A DNA stretch of 40,347 bases from positions 1 to 40,347 of IMG/VR virus record IMGVR_UViG_3300033155_001455; one strand, given 5' to 3'. This document shows, piece by piece, positions 21,778-30,808 of this stretch. Position numbers and translations under genes: made by a program. The notes beneath the pieces are model-generated. The model saw only the letters and a list, made by a program, of their open reading frames with translations. It did not search any database and was not told the DNA's origin. Position 1 is the first letter of the stretch, and every line of letters begins with the position of its first letter. The stretch comes from a virus.

Positions 21778-22265
21778 TGAAAAAACAATTACAAGAAAAT
21801 CAGTCTGTTAGGGTTAGAGATGTAGATAATGCAATTTTTCATCCTAATAATGTGGTAGAAGAAGAAAATATCGTATCAGCTGAGAAACACTTGGGAAAAG
21901 CTCCTAATAGAAACGTAACGGTTTACACTGTTTTTGGTAAACATGATTATCTCGACGGTCATGATTTCCCTATTTTGGGCGATGAGTCTGATGATGTTTT
22001 AGCAGAAGATCGAGATTTGGCATTTGCCAAAGAAGTAAGTGTCGATGGTAGAAATTCTCATTACTATATTCGGCGAGCTTCAAACGGCAGATTGTTCAAT
22101 CCTAATGGCATGGATGAAGGACGCCACAATAAATTCCTACATCACTCAGGAAAAAGAGAGTTTGAATATCATGAAGTGAATCAACGGGTATTTAATTTTT
22201 ACAAGGATTTTCTAAAATCAAAGAATCCAGCGCATCTACGTAACGCTGAAAGAGAGGCTTTTTAA
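21777..22265 (+). CDS. hypothetical protein (162 aa)
   Basis: A 162-residue, His-, Asn- and Asp-rich soluble protein; the central HDYLDGHDFPILGDESDD and a later SHYYIRRASNGRLFNP segment are its most striking parts. It starts in the TAATG of its neighbour and ends 1 nt before the next gene. No family or role recognised; possibly a structural or host-takeover protein. Confidence 0.58.
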   Translation: MKKQLQENQSVRVRDVDNAIFHPNNVVEEENIVSAEKHLGKAPNRNVTVYTVFGKHDYLDGHDFPILGDESDDVLAEDRDLAFAKEVSVDGRNSHYYIRRASNGRLFNPNGMDEGRHNKFLHHSGKREFEYHEVNQRVFNFYKDFLKSKNPAHLRNAEREAF

Positions 22266-22266
22266 A

Positions 22267-22884
22267 ATGGCTAATACAGGAAGATTAACAAATGTTGAAA
22301 AAATGGCAATTCAAGGTGGACTTAGCCGAGGAGATTCTGTAAAAAGTATTGCGGAAGCTATTGATAGATCTCCAAAAACTGTTAAAAGATATATAGACGG
22401 AGAGCTGAACGAAATTCATGAAACTGTAGTTAACGCTCAAATTGAACGTGCCGAAAGTACTGAAACTCCAACCGATTATGCCCCAGTGACAGAATCAGAA
22501 GTAGAACCAGTGCCCGAAGAAGAAACCATCAGAACTGAAGATGTCGCAAAGCGAGAGATTGTCGTTGCAACTTTTAAGCAGCTCCGCAATGCGGGATTAA
22601 CTGAGCATGATGCTAATAAGATTATCCATTCTGCTCTAGTACATGCAGCTCAGAACGGCGCTGTTTTTAAAACCGAATCTAAGCTTTATGCAGCATGTAT
22701 TAATAGAATGAGCGCTGGTCATTTTATTCAAAAGCAAACTGAAGCTGGCAATGAAGGCGTAGCCATCATGTCACAGGCAGCGTCTCAGAGAATGGATGAA
22801 GCCAAGAAGTCGTATAACACAGAAGGCGTTTCTCGTGCAGCTCGCGGGAATGTTTACAATCCTTCAAGAGACGAGTATATGTAA
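22267..22884 (+). CDS. helix-turn-helix protein, possible regulator
   Basis: 205 residues. An N-terminal homeodomain-like helix-turn-helix lies at about 7-45: LSRGDSVKSIAEAIDRSPKTVKRYIDGEL resembles the DNA-binding part of resolvase/transposase-type regulators. A Pro/Glu linker (about 55-85) leads to a helical domain (about 88-160) and a disordered tail. The ATG is 1 nt after the previous stop, and its end overlaps the next ATG. It could regulate the replication genes that follow; the target is unknown. Confidence 0.65.
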   Translation: MANTGRLTNVEKMAIQGGLSRGDSVKSIAEAIDRSPKTVKRYIDGELNEIHETVVNAQIERAESTETPTDYAPVTESEVEPVPEEETIRTEDVAKREIVVATFKQLRNAGLTEHDANKIIHSALVHAAQNGAVFKTESKLYAACINRMSAGHFIQKQTEAGNEGVAIMSQAASQRMDEAKKSYNTEGVSRAARGNVYNPSRDEYM

Positions 22885-23324
22885 TGAATAATCTAAGTCC
22901 AGAGTTTTTGGCGATTATAAAACAGTGTGGCTATAAGTTCACCACATGGTGGGCTGAAAGTTCCAGAAAAGATATGAACCATGCTTTGGACGCTCAAAAT
23001 GAATTTGCTAAGATTATTCAACCTATAGTAAAATCTGAGGCTTTAAAAGATTTCACTTATTATTCGGATGATATATTATCTTTATTTCCACACTTTATCG
23101 AACAAAAAACATTTTCTGCTGCTATCAAACTAACCTATCTTAATGACGGGCGACTAGATGTAGTAGAAGAGATGATTTCAGAATTGATAGAGCAAATAAA
23201 GATTAGTCTTGATGATTGTGATACATTAGGGTACTCAGATTTTATTATAGTTCCAAATAAAACGGCTTTTTATCGTAACGAGATGGAACTATTGGTACAT
23301 ATTTTATTGGTTCAGAATGCCTAA
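22884..23324 (+). CDS. hypothetical protein (146 aa)
   Basis: 146 residues, mainly helical, acidic and soluble, with Trp-rich TTWWAESSRKD near residue 20. No motif is recognised. Coupled to both neighbours (TAATG upstream, 8-base overlap downstream), just ahead of the recombinase. Confidence 0.58.
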   Translation: MNNLSPEFLAIIKQCGYKFTTWWAESSRKDMNHALDAQNEFAKIIQPIVKSEALKDFTYYSDDILSLFPHFIEQKTFSAAIKLTYLNDGRLDVVEEMISELIEQIKISLDDCDTLGYSDFIIVPNKTAFYRNEMELLVHILLVQNA

Positions 23325-23802
23325 AGAAAGAAGCGAAAAATCTAAATATCCGTCAAGATATTCTCCTGGTGGATGGGTTACTCCTGCTCAATACATCATT
23401 GAGTTAGTTTGTGAACAAAATGCGAGGTTTCATAATAAAGACCTCCCTATGAAATTCTGGAATCTAGATGAATGGGCCAGCTTTTTTAAAGCTCAATTAA
23501 GAGCAACCCACAGACTTTTAAAGAAATATGACGAAAAGGTCATCATAAAAGTTATTAAGCAGAAGAAAATAAGAACATTGATTCCTAAGTGGATTATTAA
23601 AGTTCTTGATCAGGAACAAAAAGAATACGACGCTAAAGTTGCGTTAGCAGAAAAGGAAAAGAAAGAGCGACAACCTGTTAAAGAGCGTATAATAGAAGTA
23701 CCCAAGCGAAGAACAGCTCGTCTTGGTGGTTCTGCTCTTGATAAACTTTTGGCTCTTGACATTGAGGAAAAAGAAAATGGCGAAGACAAAGAAGAAGACT
23801 GA
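23317..23802 (+). CDS. basic hypothetical protein next to the recombinase
   Basis: 161 residues: a small N-terminal domain with aromatic-rich GGWVTPAQYIIELV and FWNLDEWASFFKAQL, then a Lys-rich helix (about 75-130) and an acidic C-terminal tail. This layout, basic region then acidic tail, and its overlap (26 bases) with the recombinase gene suggest a DNA- or recombinase-binding accessory factor, but there is no recognisable UvsY- or helicase-loader motif. Confidence 0.55.
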   Translation: MPKERSEKSKYPSRYSPGGWVTPAQYIIELVCEQNARFHNKDLPMKFWNLDEWASFFKAQLRATHRLLKKYDEKVIIKVIKQKKIRTLIPKWIIKVLDQEQKEYDAKVALAEKEKKERQPVKERIIEVPKRRTARLGGSALDKLLALDIEEKENGEDKEED

Positions 23803-24841
23803 AAGTATTAGCTCGTTAGACGAGAAATTTGCACAACAGTTTGGTGATGGTGTTATCGTAACTGGCAATTATATCGTCAATGAGCCTCAAGTTGTTGTTC
23901 CAATCAGTCCTATGATTGATGCGATGTTGGGAGGAGGAATCCCCTTTGGTTCCTTTGTTATCCCAACTGGTGCTCCTAAAGTTGGTAAAACAAGCATGGC
24001 CCTTCAAATGGCCGCCAATGCTCTAGATATCCCTACTACATGGGATAATCCCAGAAGACTTCATTTCTTTAATATTGAAGGAAGACTTAATAAGCGGGAT
24101 CTGCTTGGTATCCACAATATGAAAAAGCACCTTGAAGATGGAAGAGTTCAAATCTATACCTCAAGTCCAGGTAAGATTCTGACGGCAGAAAATTACTTAG
24201 AAATGGGTGAAGCTTATATTAACGAAGAGCCTGGATCAATTTTTATCTTTGATTCTTTTTCTCAGCTTTGTAGTAAAAAGGGAAGAGAAAAGGATTGGGA
24301 TGATAAAGAGTACAGAGATAATGTTCCTAAGTTTTTATCTCTTTTTTGCAAAAGAATTTCAAACGTAATACCGATTAATAAATCTATAGTCGTTGGAATT
24401 ACTCACCAGATTGCAAACACTGGATTTGGATTTTCTTCCTGGGCTGAGGCTTCTGGAAACAAGGTCCAATATCAAGTGGACGTTAAACTAAAGGCTTGGT
24501 CTGAAGACTGGAAAGAAGGATCTGATGGCAATCAAGTTAAGGTTGGTAAAAAGGTTAATTGGGAATGTTTCTGTGCTCCATTGCTAAATGGTCCTTGTGA
24601 AACAACCTGCCAGTCAATGTTTAGGTTTGGGTATGGTCTTGACGCAGCAATGGAATTAATTGATGTTGCTTTAGACCTTGGTATTATTTCAAAGGGTGGA
24701 GCATGGTTTACTCTTCCAAATGGAGAGAAACTTCAAGGAAAAGATAAAGTTAGAAACTATTTTATCGAAAACCCTGAGCTTATGGATGAAATTAACACTA
24801 AATTCAGAGACATGATGGGTCTATCAGATGCAAGTGTATGA
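23777..24841 (+). CDS. RecA/UvsX-like recombinase
   Basis: A 354-residue strand-exchange ATPase of the phage UvsX/RecA type, coating single-stranded DNA for repair and recombination-primed replication. Walker A is PTGAPKVGKTSMAL, Walker B is SIFIFDSFSQLC, and the segment VVGITHQIANTG-like strands follow (L1/L2 region with SSWAEASGNKVQYQVDV). The ATG at 23777 is taken because the upstream in-frame extension lies within the neighbouring gene and has no ribosome site; GAGGAAAAAGAAA precedes. Overlaps both neighbours. Confidence 0.85.
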   Translation: MAKTKKKTESISSLDEKFAQQFGDGVIVTGNYIVNEPQVVVPISPMIDAMLGGGIPFGSFVIPTGAPKVGKTSMALQMAANALDIPTTWDNPRRLHFFNIEGRLNKRDLLGIHNMKKHLEDGRVQIYTSSPGKILTAENYLEMGEAYINEEPGSIFIFDSFSQLCSKKGREKDWDDKEYRDNVPKFLSLFCKRISNVIPINKSIVVGITHQIANTGFGFSSWAEASGNKVQYQVDVKLKAWSEDWKEGSDGNQVKVGKKVNWECFCAPLLNGPCETTCQSMFRFGYGLDAAMELIDVALDLGIISKGGAWFTLPNGEKLQGKDKVRNYFIENPELMDEINTKFRDMMGLSDASV

Positions 24842-25223
24842 TTTAGATGGTTATGAATCAAAGTGGAATATGGGGGGTAAAGAAGTTCATGCCGATACTC
24901 GCCCACGTTCCTCTCTTCATAAGGCTGCTAGAGAAGTTTTAAGATCTAGATTTCCAACATTGCAAATGCTTGAAGAAGTAAGGGTAAAAGTTCGTAAAGG
25001 TAAAACTTTATATATTGACTTTTACTTCCCTTTGCGTAAACTAGCTGTAGAGGTTCACGGTCAACAACATTACTCTTTCAACTCAATGTTTCATAATACC
25101 ACACAGGATTTTATGAGGCAGTGTAAGAATGACAGAGATAAGGCTGAGTGGTGTGAGATCAATGGAATCGAATTGATTGTTTTCAAGTACGATGAAGAAG
25201 AAGATTGGACGGATCAGATATGA
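24828..25223 (+). CDS. Vsr/DUF559-like PD-(D/E)XK endonuclease
   Basis: A 131-residue nuclease-fold protein. YIDFYFPLRKLAVEVHGQQHY (about 65-84) is the core PD-(D/E)XK strand pair, with the active-site Asp of IDF and Glu of VEVHG, as in DUF559 and Vsr families. A later strand ELIVFKYDEE closes the sheet. It overlaps the recombinase by 14 bases. A DNA repair or resolvase-like cut is likely; mismatch specificity is only a possibility. Confidence 0.8.
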   Translation: MQVYDLDGYESKWNMGGKEVHADTRPRSSLHKAAREVLRSRFPTLQMLEEVRVKVRKGKTLYIDFYFPLRKLAVEVHGQQHYSFNSMFHNTTQDFMRQCKNDRDKAEWCEINGIELIVFKYDEEEDWTDQI

Positions 25224-25717
25224 GCGTATTTAAGCAAAAATTGGCCGACAGAAATAAATTATTAGATGAATATGAAAATAAGATTGGTTTACCAGTTAAT
25301 GTTCCTCCAGGCGACGAGAATGAGCTTCAGGAATACCTGTCGATGGATCGTCAAACTGTAGAAGCAATGAGCCCAGATCGGGCTATAGCTATCTCTGTTA
25401 GACTTTCTCAGTATTCATTTTATCTACAGAGATGTCTCAATAGAGATAAAGCCATTAAAACATGGGCAGATTCGGAATTGAATTCGATTATTGCCACGCA
25501 TTTTAATGATTATGATAAATATACAAAGTATGAGATGAGAGCCTCTTTAATTTGTAAAGAAAACTCAGCAGCTAAAGAGCTTCAATCTATTATGATTTAT
25601 GCTAGTCAGAGAATCGAGAGATTGAATGATCTGTCTGGCGGAATCAAGAATTTATCTTATGTAATTTCTTTAGTATTTAAAAATAAAATAGGTGATTCAA
25701 ATGAGCGAAGATCGTAA
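25220..25717 (+). CDS. hypothetical protein (165 aa)
   Basis: 165 residues from ATG 25220 (ATGA overlap with the previous stop), largely helical, with many Leu/Arg and SMDRQTVEAMSPDRAI. No recognised motif. It lies between nuclease and helicase genes, so a replication/recombination accessory role is plausible. A start 15 bases earlier is possible. Confidence 0.6.
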   Translation: MSVFKQKLADRNKLLDEYENKIGLPVNVPPGDENELQEYLSMDRQTVEAMSPDRAIAISVRLSQYSFYLQRCLNRDKAIKTWADSELNSIIATHFNDYDKYTKYEMRASLICKENSAAKELQSIMIYASQRIERLNDLSGGIKNLSYVISLVFKNKIGDSNERRS

Positions 25718-26336
25718 TATTATTAGCCAATTGCAATCGCTTTCTCCAGAAGAACTGGCTAAACTTGGCGATATCATCAACAGTATCACCAATGATCAAG
25801 ATGAAAGCGAAGTCGAAGTACCAACAGAAAGAGATACAAGTCGAAAAGAAAACATAAATTCAGTTGACAATAGCTCTGAAGAGGTTATAATTGACCATGG
25901 TCCTGGTCGTTCTCAACCTAGACAAAGAATTGTTATGCCTGACGAAGTTGAGCAACAAACAGAAGCACGTTCTAGAGGAAGAGGCAGAACTGCTCCTCGG
26001 CGTAATGCTAATGTTGAAACAACTCCCAAGCAAGGTAGAGGAAGAAGATTGGCAAGAACAGAGTCTGTTAGGCTTGATGGAAACAACAAGTTTGATAAAA
26101 TGAGAGAACGTAATTCTCATAAGGCAGACTCAAAGATTGATCAGGCACTTTGGAGAGGCCGAGAAGTTTCAGAAAGACCAGAAGAATTTAAGTTTGCGGA
26201 AGTTCAATGTGAGTCCTGTCAACTGTATTTTGACGTAAACCCATCTTTGGTTTATGTCGATCCAGACTCAGGAAGAGCCAAATGGACTTGTAACGATTGC
26301 GCTGGAAGAGGAACCCACGGTTCACAGGAGTCATAA
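25701..26336 (+). CDS. Arg/Gly-rich protein with C-terminal zinc knuckle
   Basis: 211 residues from ATG 25701, overlapping the previous gene by 17 bases. After an acidic N-terminal third it has an Arg/Gly-rich, probably disordered stretch (about 95-135; RSRGRGRTAPRR and QGRGRRLART) typical of nucleic-acid-binding linkers, then a zinc knuckle near the end (CESCQLYF and WTCNDCAGRG, four Cys). Adjacent to the DnaB-like helicase (TAAATG junction), it may bind DNA, RNA or the helicase. Family not recognised. Confidence 0.62.
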   Translation: MSEDRNIISQLQSLSPEELAKLGDIINSITNDQDESEVEVPTERDTSRKENINSVDNSSEEVIIDHGPGRSQPRQRIVMPDEVEQQTEARSRGRGRTAPRRNANVETTPKQGRGRRLARTESVRLDGNNKFDKMRERNSHKADSKIDQALWRGREVSERPEEFKFAEVQCESCQLYFDVNPSLVYVDPDSGRAKWTCNDCAGRGTHGSQES

Positions 26337-27791
26337 ATGTCAGTAGTTCAAGATGTTGCTGCGGAAAGAGCTGTATTGGCAGGTATTTGCCAACATGGCG
26401 GTGATTTATTTTTGGATATTACAGATTTGGTAAAGGTTAATACATTTGCAGTCGATTCTAATAAGGTCATCTTTAAATGTCTTGAACACATATGCAAAGA
26501 AGATGGTGCAGTTGTAGACCTGCCCTCTATTCTTTCTGCTGCAAAAGAACTGCAACTAGACCATATTTTAGAACGAAAAGAAGAAGCAAAGCATTTAAGC
26601 AGTATTCTAGCACTTAGAACAGTTCCTCAAAATGTTCGTAGATTTGCTGGTAAACTAAGACGACTAGAAATTGCTAGACTTATTCATGACCAGGGTGCTC
26701 TTCTTCAAGAGAAGATGTCTGAGATTGATGGAACAGAAGCTGTGTCTGAATTATTAGGCATTGCGGAAAATACAATCTTCGACTTTACTTCAATGTTCGA
26801 CGGTGAGAGCGAATTAAAGCCTACTCAAGTCGGCGATGGGATTGAAGAGTATGTTAAATATCTTGAAGACAACCCATGTCAACAAATCGGTGTTAGTACA
26901 GGGTTCCCTCAGTTTGACGAATCAATTGGTGGTGGTCTTAATCCTGGTGTAGCTATGATTGGAGCCAGACCCAAAGTTGGTAAAACAACGTTATCAATTA
27001 ATGTTGCGTACAATATCGCAAAATCTGGTGTTCCAGTTCTCTACGTTGACACAGAAATGATCGAAAAGGGTAGGTATCGAGACATCTCCGATAAATTATT
27101 GGCCTCTATTAGTGGCCAAGATATCAAAGACATTAAAACTGGAGCATTTTCTGATTCTCCTGCTGCTAGGGCTAATGTTCACGATGCAGCCGAACAAATA
27201 GCGAAGTCTCCTCTTTATCGTATTGATATTGCTGGAAAGCCATTTGAAGATCAGCTTTATGTTATTCGTAGATGGGTACAGTCTACTGTAGGCTTAAACC
27301 CAGATGGCACCGCAAAGGAATGTGTCATTATTTACGATTACCTAAAAATGATGGATATGGAGGGTGTTAACGATGCAGTCCGAGAATTCCAGATGCTTGG
27401 AATGATGATGACCGCATTACAAAATTTTGGAACACGGTACGCAGTACCAATTCTAGCTTTTACGCAGTTGAATAGAGATGGTATTGACAATGAAACGTCG
27501 GCAGTTGTATCTGGTTCTGATAGATTAACATGGTTTTGCACAAGCTTCTCCATCTTAAAGCATAAGTCAGAAGAAGAAATTGCTGAGGATGGGCCAGAAC
27601 TAGGTAATAGAAAGATGGTGACTGTTTTGTCACGTTATGGTCCTGGTCACGATTTTGGAGAGTATGTGAATGCTCAAATGAATAAATATAAGGCTCAACT
27701 TATTGAGATTGACCCCGCTTTACTAAATAACATTGGCGATAACTTTGTGGTGGTAGAAGATGATAACGATGACCAAATCCCGTTCGAATAA
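26337..27791 (+). CDS. DnaB-like replicative helicase
   Basis: A 484-residue hexameric 5'-3' replicative helicase. The N-terminal ~110 residues match the DnaB N-terminal domain. The RecA-like core has IGGGLNPGVAMIGARPKVGKTTLS (Walker A at 209-217), the Glu of VDTEMI, a Walker B-like CVIIYDYLKM (~330-340) and AFTQLNRDG with the Gln/Asn motif. The last residues (DNDDQIPFE) are acidic with a hydrophobic tip, like an SSB tail or the C-tail of T7 gp4. AGGAG precedes ATG. It overlaps the primase gene by 32 bases. Confidence 0.9.
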   Translation: MSVVQDVAAERAVLAGICQHGGDLFLDITDLVKVNTFAVDSNKVIFKCLEHICKEDGAVVDLPSILSAAKELQLDHILERKEEAKHLSSILALRTVPQNVRRFAGKLRRLEIARLIHDQGALLQEKMSEIDGTEAVSELLGIAENTIFDFTSMFDGESELKPTQVGDGIEEYVKYLEDNPCQQIGVSTGFPQFDESIGGGLNPGVAMIGARPKVGKTTLSINVAYNIAKSGVPVLYVDTEMIEKGRYRDISDKLLASISGQDIKDIKTGAFSDSPAARANVHDAAEQIAKSPLYRIDIAGKPFEDQLYVIRRWVQSTVGLNPDGTAKECVIIYDYLKMMDMEGVNDAVREFQMLGMMMTALQNFGTRYAVPILAFTQLNRDGIDNETSAVVSGSDRLTWFCTSFSILKHKSEEEIAEDGPELGNRKMVTVLSRYGPGHDFGEYVNAQMNKYKAQLIEIDPALLNNIGDNFVVVEDDNDDQIPFE

Positions 27792-28959
27792 AAGAGTTCA
27801 TAACCAAGGCCTGCTCCAAGTGTTGGATAAAGCAGCAGGCGAAAAATTAGAAGATCTTTTAGAATACCTTGGTTTAAAAGAATCTATGCGTAGAACTTCT
27901 AGGTATTACGTTGGGGCTTGTCCTGTCCATGGAGGAGGAGGAAAAAGCGCTTTTAATATTTTCCATACTGGAGATCAAATCATAGGTAATTGGAGATGTT
28001 TTTCTCATGGTTGCCATGAGCATTTCCATCCAACATTAATTGGTTTTATTAGAGGTTATTTATCAAGAACGAAGTATGGTTGGGGCGATAAAAAAGATGT
28101 AGAAAAAGAATGCCCTTTTCCAGAAGCTGTGAAATTTTTACAAGCTTTTACTGGTAATACTGATAATTTTTCAGATATTGAAATTGATTTTGCTGCCATC
28201 GAAAGACAAAAATTTAGCAGTCAAATGAAAAATATCTATGCTAGGGACGAACCAAAGAAAAGCTTAAACCTACCAAGAGAAACTGTTACTAAAGGATTAA
28301 GCATTCCCTCTGAATACTTTATAAGCCGAGGTTTTTCTTCTGAAATTTTAGAAAAATATGATGTCGGGTTATGTACAACCCCTGGCAAAGAAATGTCTAT
28401 GAGGGCAGTCGCTCCTATTTATGATGATAACCATGAAATGGTAATAGGCTGTACTGGTAGATCTATTTGGGACGCTTGTCCTTTGTGTGAAACTTACCAC
28501 AATCCCTCTCACTCCTGCCCAGACACAAGGTCTAAATGGAAGTTCTGTAAATGGAAGCATAATCACGGGTTTAAAGGCGAGGACTATTTATATAATTATT
28601 GGTTTGCAAAAGACCGTATCGCCGAAGAAGGATATGCTATAATTGTTGAAAGTCCTGGTAATGTTTGGAGATTAGAAGAAGCTGGTTTTCATACTTCCTT
28701 AGCTACATTTGGTGCGCATTTAACGGACGGCCAAAGACATATCTTAGATAGATCTGGTGCTTTATCATTAATTGTGTTGACAGACCCCGATGAAGCGGGT
28801 AGAATAGCTGCAAAGGGTATTCGTAAGTCCTGTGGAAATAGTTATAAAATCTACGAACCAAAAATTGGCCAAGGCGATATTGCTGATAATGAAGTGGAAG
28901 TAATTAAAGCAAAATTATCTCCAGTTATTAAACAAGTAAAGAAAGATTTAGGGATATGA
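27760..28959 (+). CDS. DNA primase (DnaG-type, zinc-binding plus TOPRIM)
   Basis: A 399-residue DnaG-like primase that makes RNA primers. The N-terminal zinc domain has CPVH at 54-57 and WRCFSHGCHEH with C80 and C85. The TOPRIM part shows IIVESPGNVWRLEEAG (catalytic Glu) at about 293, then LIVLTDPDEAGRIAAKG with the D-x-D pair near 345. Between them lies an insertion with an additional cysteine group (CPLCETYH, HSCP, about 243-254), perhaps an extra zinc ribbon. Shorter than E. coli DnaG, lacking a clear helicase-binding C-terminal domain. A second ATG at 27769 is possible. Confidence 0.85.
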   Translation: MITMTKSRSNKRVHNQGLLQVLDKAAGEKLEDLLEYLGLKESMRRTSRYYVGACPVHGGGGKSAFNIFHTGDQIIGNWRCFSHGCHEHFHPTLIGFIRGYLSRTKYGWGDKKDVEKECPFPEAVKFLQAFTGNTDNFSDIEIDFAAIERQKFSSQMKNIYARDEPKKSLNLPRETVTKGLSIPSEYFISRGFSSEILEKYDVGLCTTPGKEMSMRAVAPIYDDNHEMVIGCTGRSIWDACPLCETYHNPSHSCPDTRSKWKFCKWKHNHGFKGEDYLYNYWFAKDRIAEEGYAIIVESPGNVWRLEEAGFHTSLATFGAHLTDGQRHILDRSGALSLIVLTDPDEAGRIAAKGIRKSCGNSYKIYEPKIGQGDIADNEVEVIKAKLSPVIKQVKKDLGI

Positions 28960-29756
28960 GTCAAAAAATTCTAGCACTTTGTGGAAGAAAACAGTCAGGT
29001 AAAAACACATCTTTTAATTTTTTACTTGGTATTGAAATGCTAAAACTCGCTGTTGTCCGAGAAAAAATCGAAGTTAGAACAGATGGAAGACTTTGGATCA
29101 GTGATATCTTCGGAGACGATGCTTATGAAGGCATTTTTGACGTTGATAGAAATAACAATACCGTGAGAGAATTTTGTGCAGAATTTGTTTGGCCTTTTAT
29201 TAAAAGCTATAGCTTTGCCGACTGCCTGAAACGAGATGTGTGCATTAACCTCTTGGGATTAACTCATGATCAATGTTACGGCACTGATCAGAACAAGAAT
29301 GAAGCAACCCATTTAAAATGGGAAGATATGCCTAAAAGTGTTGAAGGTCAAAAAACAGAAGGAGCTATGACTGCAAGAGAAGTTATGCAGTTTGTAGGAA
29401 CTGAGTTCTTTCGTAAGATTTATGAGCCTGTCTGGGCCGAAGGAACTCTAAATAGAATTACGGAACATGGCAGCCAAATGGCTGTGATTACAGACTGTAG
29501 ATTTCCCAATGAAGTTGAAGCAGTCAAAAAAAGAGGAGGAAAAGTAATTAGGTTGACTCGTGGTCAACATTCCAGCGATGCTCATGCAAGTGAGTTGGCC
29601 TTGGATAAGGAAAATTACGATTGGAATAACTTTGATGCTATTATTGATAATGCTGAAATGAGTATTTCCGATCAAAACCAAGCCTTGTATCAAATACTCC
29701 ACCAATGGGAGTGGATGGATGCTATACAGGTTCCAGAAAACATAGAGGTAAAATGA
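28956..29756 (+). CDS. deoxynucleoside monophosphate kinase
   Basis: A 266-residue P-loop kinase of the T4 gene 1 type, phosphorylating dNMPs to dNDPs. The P-loop GRKQSGKNT occupies 10-18. The central REVMQFVGTEFFRKIYEPVW segment and VITDCRFPNEVEAVKKRGG with the LID-like Arg residues match the family. Overlaps both neighbours with ATGA. It complements RNR, dUTPase and dCMP deaminase in precursor supply. Substrate range, including modified nucleotides, cannot be read from sequence. Confidence 0.85.
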   Translation: MSQKILALCGRKQSGKNTSFNFLLGIEMLKLAVVREKIEVRTDGRLWISDIFGDDAYEGIFDVDRNNNTVREFCAEFVWPFIKSYSFADCLKRDVCINLLGLTHDQCYGTDQNKNEATHLKWEDMPKSVEGQKTEGAMTAREVMQFVGTEFFRKIYEPVWAEGTLNRITEHGSQMAVITDCRFPNEVEAVKKRGGKVIRLTRGQHSSDAHASELALDKENYDWNNFDAIIDNAEMSISDQNQALYQILHQWEWMDAIQVPENIEVK

Positions 29757-30808
29757 TTATTACATATCTTCGTAGTAGCTCTTACGGCTCCCACGAGATG
29801 TGTCCGATGAAATATTTTCTTGAATATAATTTAGGTTGGAAAGGGCCGAGCAATATTAAAGCCGAGAAAGGCACTATTGTTCATAAGGTTCTAGAGATTC
29901 TTGGTGAAATTAAGTTACAGCAACAGCTTGGTGCGGACACTTTTGAAGACGATGTTGTGGGCACGGTAGACGTTTCCGATTATGATGTAGATGATCTAAT
30001 TGGTAAATGTTATGACTACTATGTCCATTACTCTATTCATAAATGGAAGCCGATAGACAGGAAGCACTGTTTTCAATGGACGTACAAGGCTCTTGAATAT
30101 CGAGACGGAGAGTTTGATCCTAGAAACTCTGAGATGGTTAAAGCCGAACAGGCTTTTGATTTCGAAGTAAATAAACCTTGGGCAATGTATGAGTACGAAC
30201 TTCCTAATGGAGATACTGTAGAAGGATTCTTGGCCTTAAAAGGTACGATAGATCAAATTAGTAAAATTGATGACGAGACATACCAAATCTTAGATTGGAA
30301 AACTGGAAGAAGATTAAATTGGGCAACTGGAGAGGAAAAGGATTATGCGGCATTAAACAAAGACCCGCAATTAATGCTTTACTACTACGCTGCTCAACAT
30401 CTCTATCCAGACATTGAAAATATTCAGATTGTAATTTATTTTATAAACGATGGTGGTCCTTTTACTATCTGTTTTTCCAGAAGTGATATTCCAAAAATCG
30501 AGAATATGTTAAAGGAAAAATTTGAAGATATTAAAAACAGTGAAATGCCAGCGTTAAATAAGTCTTGGAAATGTACTAAATTTTGTCATTATGGAACAAC
30601 GACTTTTGAAGATACTCATATCAAACCGATTATTGAGCGTAGAGAGGGAGAAGTGACCCCAAAAGGTCAATGTATGACTAAGTGTGAACAAACCAAATAT
30701 TGTTTACAGAATAGATCCATGAATTCTGTTATAAAAAATATGTCTGCTAAAGGACATGATATTAATAAATATGATGCTCCAGGTGAAGTAAAGGAAGAAA
30801 CCAAATGA
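29753..30808 (+). CDS. RecB/Cas4-like PD-(D/E)XK nuclease
   Basis: A 351-residue nuclease of the RecB/Cas4 family. ATG 29753 (ATGA overlap) begins MIITYLRSSSYGSHEMCPMKYFLEY, with the first Cys (C17). GTIVHKVLEIL supplies the His motif, GTIDQI (Asp) and QILDWKTGR supply the D-x-K active site. Three C-terminal Cys (C-x2-C then C-x3-C-x5-C, about 285-325) with the N-terminal one could bind a 4Fe-4S cluster. Acts as a 5'-3' exonuclease or end-processing enzyme; no cas genes are nearby, so CRISPR adaptation is not suggested. Confidence 0.82.
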   Translation: MIITYLRSSSYGSHEMCPMKYFLEYNLGWKGPSNIKAEKGTIVHKVLEILGEIKLQQQLGADTFEDDVVGTVDVSDYDVDDLIGKCYDYYVHYSIHKWKPIDRKHCFQWTYKALEYRDGEFDPRNSEMVKAEQAFDFEVNKPWAMYEYELPNGDTVEGFLALKGTIDQISKIDDETYQILDWKTGRRLNWATGEEKDYAALNKDPQLMLYYYAAQHLYPDIENIQIVIYFINDGGPFTICFSRSDIPKIENMLKEKFEDIKNSEMPALNKSWKCTKFCHYGTTTFEDTHIKPIIERREGEVTPKGQCMTKCEQTKYCLQNRSMNSVIKNMSAKGHDINKYDAPGEVKEETK

